Assembly: GCA_964641715.1 (NCBI GenBank)
Contig: CAZXMB010000107.1
Span: 1 to 10,664 of the forward strand
Origin: CAZXMB01 sp964641715
GTDB taxonomy: Bacteria > Desulfobacterota > BSN033 > UBA1163
Direction of reading: 5' to 3'
DNA: 10,664 nt
The notes beneath the pieces were generated by a model, which worked only from the letters and a program-made list of their open reading frames with translations, was not told the origin of the DNA and ran no database searches. Below are positions 6,760 through 10,664 of the stretch, piece by piece. How positions within the stretch are numbered: position 1 is the first letter of the stretch; every line of letters begins with the position of its first letter. The position numbers and the translations under genes were made by a program.

Positions 6760-7770
6760 TTACCCCACTTCAACCATTCTTTCGAACTGGTGATATTTTC
6801 TTTGGATATAATGAAAGATCCCTTCGGGTAAACCTACAACGCAGATAATCAGAATCGCAGAATAGAAGACCACTCTTAATGTTCCAACAGCACGAAGGGC
6901 TTCAGAAAGGGGGACCAGAATAAAAGCGCCTATGGTCGGACCGGCAAAGGTCCCTACTCCGCCAAGAACAGCAGCGGTCAACGGTAAGATCGAATAATCC
7001 ATGGCAAAGGCAGGCATGCCCACAAACTGATAGTAATGGGTCATGAAGGCCCCGGCAAACGCCCCAGCCACACCAGCGATGAACACGGCTTGAGCCTTGT
7101 ACCAATAGATATTGATTGCCCCACTCATCACCGCCCGATCATTATCTCGAATGCCTTGCAAAACCAAACCATAATCCTCATTAATCAACCTTCGGAAACC
7201 GAATAGACAAATGAGCAGTGCAAGAATAGGCACATAAAGTTCAACCCATATATTGGGAAGAGGGGAAAGAGCGCTCATCCCCTCTGTCCCACCAAGAATT
7301 TTCGTCGTCTCAATAAATCGGGAGAGAAGTAATGGAAAGGTTAAAGTGACAATAGCAAAATAGACCCCTCTTAACCTCAGAACAGGCAGGAGCAACAAAG
7401 TACTGAAAAGTGCGCCACCTAAAGTGCCCAGTGGAATGGTGAGGATGGGGGGAAGTTTAAAACCATAATTTAAATAGCCCGTGATATAAGCCCCTGCGCC
7501 GAAGAAAAGGGCTTGACCCAACGAGATTAATCCCACCGAAGCCATCAGGTCCCAGCTCAACGCAAGCAATGCGATAACACAGGTGATCATCAAGACCTTC
7601 TCCCAATACAGTCCGATCATCCCTTGCAAGAGTGGAAGGATGAGCAATATGAGAACCGGCAAAACTCTGGGGAACATCATGTAGAGTATCTCTCTGTAGG
7701 ATGAAAGGACGAAGATATCCCCACATCTCGCCTTAATACCCCGGTCCAATCTCTCTTTTCTGAATTTCAT
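6760..7770 (-). CDS. livM: LivM-type permease subunit of the HAAT ABC importer
   Basis: A 336-residue inner-membrane permease. A polar N-terminal stretch of about 30 residues precedes the first membrane segment (about 35-55). Family hallmarks are GLISLGQALFFGAGAY (80-95), RLRGVYFAIVTLTF (132-145), the cytoplasmic coupling loop LQGIRDNDRAVMSGAI (204-219), and LGGVGTFAGPTIGAF (269-283). The end GLPEGIFHYIQRK (313-325) matches the usual [GL]xGL-type C-terminus. It forms the channel with LivH. The start at 7770 has only a weak AGGG-type site (TTAGGGTTTCT); a later ATG pair at residues 31-32 is possible but would trim the leader. It is separated from livH by 90 nt filled with a heptad repeat and abuts livG. 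Confidence 0.95.
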   Translation of the reverse strand: MKFRKERLDRGIKARCGDIFVLSSYREILYMMFPRVLPVLILLILPLLQGMIGLYWEKVLMITCVIALLALSWDLMASVGLISLGQALFFGAGAYITGYLNYGFKLPPILTIPLGTLGGALFSTLLLLPVLRLRGVYFAIVTLTFPLLLSRFIETTKILGGTEGMSALSPLPNIWVELYVPILALLICLFGFRRLINEDYGLVLQGIRDNDRAVMSGAINIYWYKAQAVFIAGVAGAFAGAFMTHYYQFVGMPAFAMDYSILPLTAAVLGGVGTFAGPTIGAFILVPLSEALRAVGTLRVVFYSAILIICVVGLPEGIFHYIQRKYHQFERMVEVG

Positions 7771-7792
7771 AGAAACCCTAACCTATGAAATA

Positions 7793-7862
7793 GACGATGA
7801 ACGATAAACGTTAAACGATGAACAGTTCATTGTCCATAGTTCATTGTTCATGGTTCATCGTC
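7793..7862. repeat. Heptanucleotide direct/inverted repeat array between livH and livM
   Basis: On the plus strand four heptads GATGAAC, GATAAAC, GTTAAAC, GATGAAC (7796-7823) are followed by a single A (7824). Five heptads of the opposite orientation follow: GTTCATT, GTCCATA, GTTCATT, GTTCATG, GTTCATC (7825-7859). There is no phase slip. The outer ends GACGATGAAC (7793-7802) and GTTCATCGTC (7853-7862) are perfectly complementary over 10 bp, so the transcript can fold into a long hairpin. The array begins at the last codon of livH (its TGA overlaps the stem base) and fills most of the gap before livM. There is no T-tract, so it is not a classical terminator. Confidence 0.85.
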
Positions 7863-8733
7863 AGACCCTTTCCTCCAGTTCTTTGAACTTTCCAAAAAGA
7901 CCCGAAGGTTTAATCGTCAGGACTAAGACAATCGCGGCTAAGTAAACGACCATCATCCATTCAGGCTTAAAGTATGTACCGGCGATGATCTGAGCATATC
8001 CGAGGATGAGGCTTGCCACAATAATTCCAGGAACACTTTCCAACCCTCCGACGATTCCAACGGCAACGGCAATCAGCAGAACTTCATATCCGGTATTAAT
8101 CGATATGATGCCAAGAGGAAGAATAACGATCGAAGCCACAGAAGCCATGGCTGATCCGAAGGCTAAACTGATGGCCGCTGTCCGGTCTGATTTGATGCCA
8201 AGGGAGATCGCTGTCCGCTCATTCTGGGCGATCCCTCTGAAAGCCAAACCTATCCTGGTGTGGTGAGTAAAGAAGTAAAGAAAGAGAACCAATGCCAATC
8301 CGATCCCGATCATGAAGAGACGTTGATAGTCCACGGGTACTCCAGCTACAATCACCATGCCTTTCTTAAAATAGGGTAAGGTGAACTCGTAAGTAACGAA
8401 CCCCATCCAACGGAATAACTCGAGTATCCCAACCCCCAGAGCGAAGGTAGCAATCACCTCGGACAATGGGATCCCCCTTACCCTCAAAAGGATAATCCAG
8501 TAAGTAATAAATCCTAAAAGTCCAACAAGCCCTATGGTCACTACAATTGCAAGGACGAAGGGGAATTTAAGATAGTTGAGGAGTATCCAGATGAGGAATC
8601 CGCTGAAGATATAAAAACCTCCATAGGCAAAATTAGCCACACCGCTGATGCCGAAGGTCAGGCTGAAACCTAAGGCAATCAGGGCTAAATTAACGCTATT
8701 CACTAAACCATAGATGATGATGCTGGGTAACAT
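7861..8733 (-). CDS. livH: LivH-type permease subunit of the HAAT ABC importer
   Basis: A 290-residue inner-membrane permease of standard LivH size, with about eight hydrophobic segments. Visible hallmarks are LALIALGFSLTFGISGVANFAYGGFY (beginning near residue 16, with the family GVxNFAxGxFY element at 31-41), the coupling loop RIGLAFRGIAQNERTA (160-175) ending in LGIKSDRT, and LLIAVAVGIVGGLESVPG (219-236) where relatives have a GGxGSxxG loop. The C-terminus KPSGLFGK (275-282) is the conserved RPxGLFG ending. The ATG at 8733 has only a weak GGAA site 2 nt upstream. The gene is cut off from livK by a terminator and a 300-nt repeat island, so it needs read-through or its own promoter, which I could not identify. 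LivM follows downstream. Confidence 0.95.
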   Translation of the reverse strand: MLPSIIIYGLVNSVNLALIALGFSLTFGISGVANFAYGGFYIFSGFLIWILLNYLKFPFVLAIVVTIGLVGLLGFITYWIILLRVRGIPLSEVIATFALGVGILELFRWMGFVTYEFTLPYFKKGMVIVAGVPVDYQRLFMIGIGLALVLFLYFFTHHTRIGLAFRGIAQNERTAISLGIKSDRTAAISLAFGSAMASVASIVILPLGIISINTGYEVLLIAVAVGIVGGLESVPGIIVASLILGYAQIIAGTYFKPEWMMVVYLAAIVLVLTIKPSGLFGKFKELEERV

Positions 8734-8840
8734 GTTTCCAAAAATGGTCTTCGGTTAGGGTTAGGAAGTCCGTTTCGTTTAACGGTTGAAGGTTACGCCT
8801 TTTCTTAAGTCGGACAACGTTAACGGATCCTGTCCTGAGC
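8734..8840. other. Upstream region of livH, no gene
   Basis: Non-coding in my reading. It holds GGTTAGGGTTAGG (8753-8765), a short G-rich hexamer repeat whose inverse AACCCTAACC occurs at 7774-7783 on the other side of livH, and several short AACG/CGTT-type motifs. I see no convincing promoter for livH on the minus strand. Confidence 0.5.
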
Positions 8841-8877
8841 CGCCGTTCATCCTTCGAGAGCTTCAGGACGAACGGCG
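8841..8877. repeat. Hairpin with 11-nt TCGA loop (copy 1)
   Basis: CGCCGTTCATCCT (8841-8853) and AGGACGAACGGCG (8865-8877) pair over 13 positions with one mismatch. That mismatch becomes a G-U pair in RNA made from the minus strand. The loop is TCGAGAGCTTC. A related hairpin with an 11-nt loop TCGACAAGCTC occurs at 10554-10578. The TTCGACAAGCTCAG core resembles a widespread bacterial intergenic repeat motif that I know from general reading. Confidence 0.75.
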
Positions 8878-8880
8878 AGT

Positions 8881-8909
8881 GAAGCTCCCCGCCCACAGGG
8901 CGGAGCTTC
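8881..8909. repeat. GC-rich ACA-triloop hairpin (copy 1)
   Basis: GAAGCTCCCCGCCC (8881-8894), loop ACA, then GGGCGGAGCTTC (8898-8909). Twelve pairs form, with a 2-nt bulge in the left arm. It belongs to the same family as 10603-10631 (same loop, same bulge side, different sequence at the stem base) and is related to the core of 8935-8976. Confidence 0.8.
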
Positions 8910-8934
8910 CCGGAAAGGAAATCTCATTTATATT

Positions 8935-8976
8935 GTGCCCCTTGACCCCGCCTACAAGGCGGGGTTTGCGGGGCAC
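8935..8976. repeat. Nested GC-rich hairpin with ACA triloop
   Basis: The outer stem GTGCCCC (8935-8941) pairs with GGGGCAC (8970-8976). The inner stem ACCCCGCCT (8945-8953) pairs perfectly with AGGCGGGGT (8957-8965) around loop ACA. A small internal loop (3 and 4 nt) separates the stems. No T-tract follows on either strand, so a repeat element is more likely than a terminator. Confidence 0.8.
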
Positions 8977-9048
8977 TTGCCGGTCAAAGAGGACGATACG
9001 AGCATCGTTGCCCTTGCCATAACCGAAAAACTTTATTTCCCGAGCGAT

Positions 9049-9081
9049 AAAAGGGGCGATCTCGAGTGAAAAGATCGCCCC
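9049..9081 (-). terminator. Rho-independent terminator of livK
   Basis: On the minus strand GGGGCGATCT, a 9-nt loop, AGATCGCCCC and then TTTT follow the livK stop by 17 nt. The 10-bp stem is perfect (9081-9072 with 9062-9053). The T run is only four long before ATCG, so termination may be partial, which would allow some read-through to livH. Confidence 0.85.
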
Positions 9082-9098
9082 AAAAGTCTAAATAGATC

Positions 9099-10382
9099 TT
9101 ATTTCATATAAGGCGGGAGTTGAATCTTTGCCTCTGCAGCGCCCTCGGGAAAAACAACCACTCTTTTCCCGGGTTTCACCCACTGGAAACCCACTCCCAG
9201 GGCGGTTTCTTTGGGATTAGACCCGAAGATCACCTGGTGATCCTTGCCAAATTTGATCCTCCCGATAGCACCCATCATATCTGTTTGCTCAAGAGCCTTG
9301 ACCACGGCATCGGGTTCAACGCTTTTGGCTCGCTCAAATGCATTAGCCAGAATATAGATCGAATCGTAGCTTGGTGCCGGACCATGACCGGAAAGTTCTG
9401 TCCTGGCTTTCTCCCCCCACTTTTTACCATAATTATTATTGAATTCCACTGACTTGGGGACCGCCTTTACGGGAATCGGGCCGACTTCATAGATCATATT
9501 GATGAATCCATCCACTTCTCCTTCAAATACCTTCCATCCATTTTCACAGGCAACCGGGCTGATGAAACCAGCCATTAAAGCCGGAATCTGCATGGCGCGA
9601 GCCTGCTTGAGCAAAATGCCACTCTGGGGCATGTCAAAGATGGGGACAATGACCTGTGATTTTTGGGCTCTCGCCTTAATCAGTGAGGGAGAAAAGTCTG
9701 AAGACCCTGTTGCATAAGTATCGAAAGCTGTGACCTCCCAGTTATTCCCTTTGAACCATTTTTCAACGCCTCCTCCAGTTGCTTTAGCCCATAACACGTC
9801 TTGCGTAATAATGTAGGCCTTGTTAAAGCCATAATCTTTTCTTATCAACCCCATGACTCCCCCCAGATACATACCGAGATAAGGAGCATTCAAACAATTT
9901 CGAAAAATATATTTATACTTTTCATACTCCTCTGTGACCTTTTTCTGCATCAGAGGGGTCATCGCAATCGAACAGACATAGGGCAATCTGTATTTGGAGA
10001 TAAGGTCCATCGAAGACAGGAGAACCTCGGAGCGGAAATTTCCCAATGCGATGGCATGAGGTTTTCTTTCGAGGATGAGCTTTTCTGCCGCAGTCAGGGC
10101 ATCGTGGACAGGAATCCCTGGTTCATGTTCCCTGGTATCGATCGAATAGGCCTTCAAGAGGTGTTTGGTACTGCCTACCTGGACACCCCCCTTCGCATTG
10201 ATCTCCTCCACAGCCATCTGAATCGCCATCCAACCATCTCTTCCCTCGATGGCCCCCAGGGCAGTGGGAATCCCGATGACAATAGGATCACCGGGTTTAA
10301 GCTGGGCGGAAGCAGTGTGAGAAAAACCGGGCAATACCGCCAAAACAAAGAACAGAAAGATTAAAAATACCCTCTTTTCCAT
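9099..10382 (-). CDS. livK: LivK-like periplasmic substrate-binding protein of the HAAT ABC importer
   Basis: A 427-residue type I periplasmic binding protein, somewhat longer than E. coli LivK but common for the HAAT family. The signal peptide is MEKRVFLIFLFFVLAVLPGF followed by SHTASA, with cleavage expected after residue 26. The mature protein opens DPIVIGIPTALGAIEGRDGW, then AVEEINAKGGV, the classic start of this fold (strand, ligand loop, helix). The ATG at 10382 is chosen because AAGGAGG lies 8 nt upstream; an in-frame TTG at 10400 would translate the ribosome site itself. It has a good promoter and its own terminator, and is followed by livHMGF. The ligand could be a branched-chain amino acid, amide, aromatic acid or other carboxylate; the neighbouring CoA ligases favour a carboxylic acid (inference). 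Confidence 0.93.
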   Translation of the reverse strand: MEKRVFLIFLFFVLAVLPGFSHTASAQLKPGDPIVIGIPTALGAIEGRDGWMAIQMAVEEINAKGGVQVGSTKHLLKAYSIDTREHEPGIPVHDALTAAEKLILERKPHAIALGNFRSEVLLSSMDLISKYRLPYVCSIAMTPLMQKKVTEEYEKYKYIFRNCLNAPYLGMYLGGVMGLIRKDYGFNKAYIITQDVLWAKATGGGVEKWFKGNNWEVTAFDTYATGSSDFSPSLIKARAQKSQVIVPIFDMPQSGILLKQARAMQIPALMAGFISPVACENGWKVFEGEVDGFINMIYEVGPIPVKAVPKSVEFNNNYGKKWGEKARTELSGHGPAPSYDSIYILANAFERAKSVEPDAVVKALEQTDMMGAIGRIKFGKDHQVIFGSNPKETALGVGFQWVKPGKRVVVFPEGAAEAKIQLPPYMK

Positions 10383-10390
10383 AGGATCAC

Positions 10391-10397
10391 CCTCCTT
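10391..10397 (-). promoter_or_regulatory. Ribosome binding site that fixes the livK start
   Basis: The minus strand reads AAGGAGG-GTGATCCT-ATG, a near-perfect anti-16S match with an 8-nt spacer. It selects the ATG at 10382 over the upstream in-frame TTG at 10400. Confidence 0.85.
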
Positions 10398-10420
10398 CAA
10401 AAGATTTTGAAAGCGAACCT

Positions 10421-10449
10421 AATATTCCAAAAATTGAACCTTTTGTCAA
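10421..10449 (-). promoter_or_regulatory. sigma70-type promoter of livK
   Basis: On the minus strand a perfect -35 TTGACA (10449-10444) is followed by a 17-nt spacer and AATATT (10426-10421) as the -10. The -10 matches the consensus at 4 of 6 positions. An AT-rich stretch lies just upstream, as expected for a strong promoter. Transcription would begin near 10414, giving a leader of about 32 nt that carries the ribosome site. Confidence 0.7.
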
Positions 10450-10553
10450 TGCCCAAATTTCATTTTTTAAATAGCCACTCCGGTCTCTCCCATGATCGCA
10501 TCTTTAAGGTGCGTTGAATGATGGAGCTGTTGGAGCTGTTGCCCAAATCGATT

Positions 10554-10578
10554 TCATGCTTCGACAAGCTCAGCATGA
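10554..10578. repeat. Hairpin with 11-nt TCGA loop (copy 2)
   Basis: TCATGCT (10554-10560) and AGCATGA (10572-10578) pair perfectly around loop TCGACAAGCTC. Loop length and position match copy 1 at 8841-8877, while the stem sequence is entirely different and still paired. Confidence 0.75.
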
Positions 10579-10602
10579 TCGGAAAAGTTACATAATTTTA
10601 GT

Positions 10603-10631
10603 AAAGCTTCCCGCCCACAGGGCGGGGCTTT
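10603..10631. repeat. GC-rich ACA-triloop hairpin (copy 2)
   Basis: AAAGCTTCCCGCCC (10603-10616), loop ACA, GGGCGGGGCTTT (10620-10631). Twelve pairs form with a 2-nt TT bulge in the left arm, as in copy 1 at 8881-8909. Both copies are followed by a short C/G tail ending CGG. Confidence 0.8.
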
Positions 10632-10664
10632 CGGGTTAAGGTAGTGTCATTAATATTGTCGGCT

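Larger units (their letters stand above)
10450..10664. other. Non-coding region upstream of livK with short repeats
   Basis: No gene is supported. It holds a 9-bp tandem repeat, TGGAGCTGT twice plus TG (10522-10541), then the TCGA-loop hairpin (10554-10578) and the ACA-triloop hairpin (10603-10631). The last 30 bases show nothing I recognise. Confidence 0.5.

Noticed and set aside
7793..7862. Possible CRISPR array or rho-independent terminator
   Set aside because: Units are 7 nt with no spacers, so it is not CRISPR; no T-tract follows the hairpin on the minus strand, so it is not a classical terminator.
8696..8896. Minus-strand open frame of 66 codons across the repeat island
   Set aside because: It runs through hairpin repeats and into the livH start, with no ribosome site or family similarity.
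8935..8976. Possible terminator for livK
   Set aside because: No T-run follows on either strand and a better terminator lies closer to livK at 9049-9081.
9801..10364. Plus-strand open frame of 187 codons
   Set aside because: It is antisense to the N-terminal half of livK, low in recognisable motifs, and has no ribosome site or context.
10383..10400. Upstream TTG start for livK
   Set aside because: It would translate the Shine-Dalgarno sequence itself and add six polar residues before a clean signal peptide; the ATG at 10382 has ideal spacing.

Overview
The window is an almost fully coding stretch in which every gene I can support lies on the minus strand, so the transcriptional order runs from high to low coordinates. 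It reads as a carboxylate uptake and activation locus of a Gram-negative bacterium. Two different transport systems that rely on periplasmic binding proteins sit beside two different acyl-CoA ligases. The protein style (Bug-type TctC, LivKHMGF, FadD-like ligases) and the many short hairpin and heptad-type intergenic repeats resemble Desulfobacterota-like (former deltaproteobacterial) anaerobes. That placement is an impression from general knowledge, not something the sequence proves.

Layout in transcription order. Positions 10383-10664 hold the promoter and leader of livK, plus repeat hairpins. 9099-10382 is livK (ABC substrate-binding protein), followed by an intrinsic terminator at 9049-9081. 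8734-9048 is a non-coding island of three hairpin elements. 7861-8733 is livH; 7771-7860 is a strikingly regular heptanucleotide direct/inverted repeat; 6760-7770 is livM, 6001-6759 livG and 5256-5999 livF. 5072-5255 holds a second heptad-periodic, inverted-repeat element. 3428-5071 is acyl-CoA ligase 2, 3237-3427 is an intergenic region with a candidate promoter, and 1722-3236 is acyl-CoA ligase 1. It is followed almost without gap by tctC (719-1711), tctB (267-722) and the N-terminal part of tctA (1-262, running off the left edge).

How the genes may work together: LivKHMGF would import a substrate with ATP, and TctCBA would import a (tri)carboxylate-like substrate using an ion gradient. The two AMP-forming ligases would trap the imported acids as CoA thioesters. 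Ligase 1 is 10 nt from tctC, which makes it the natural partner of the TTT system. Ligase 2 lies between the liv genes and ligase 1 and may serve the ABC importer. No catabolic enzyme beyond activation and no regulator lies in the window, so the substrates cannot be named.

The most unusual content is in the non-coding gaps. There are two elements built on a strict 7-bp period with inverted halves, a family of ACA-triloop GC hairpins with compensatory changes, and a second hairpin family with a conserved 11-nt loop and changing stem. A module of these two hairpin types, in the same order and orientation, flanks livK on both sides. I found no CRISPR array, tRNA, rRNA, transposase or defence gene.
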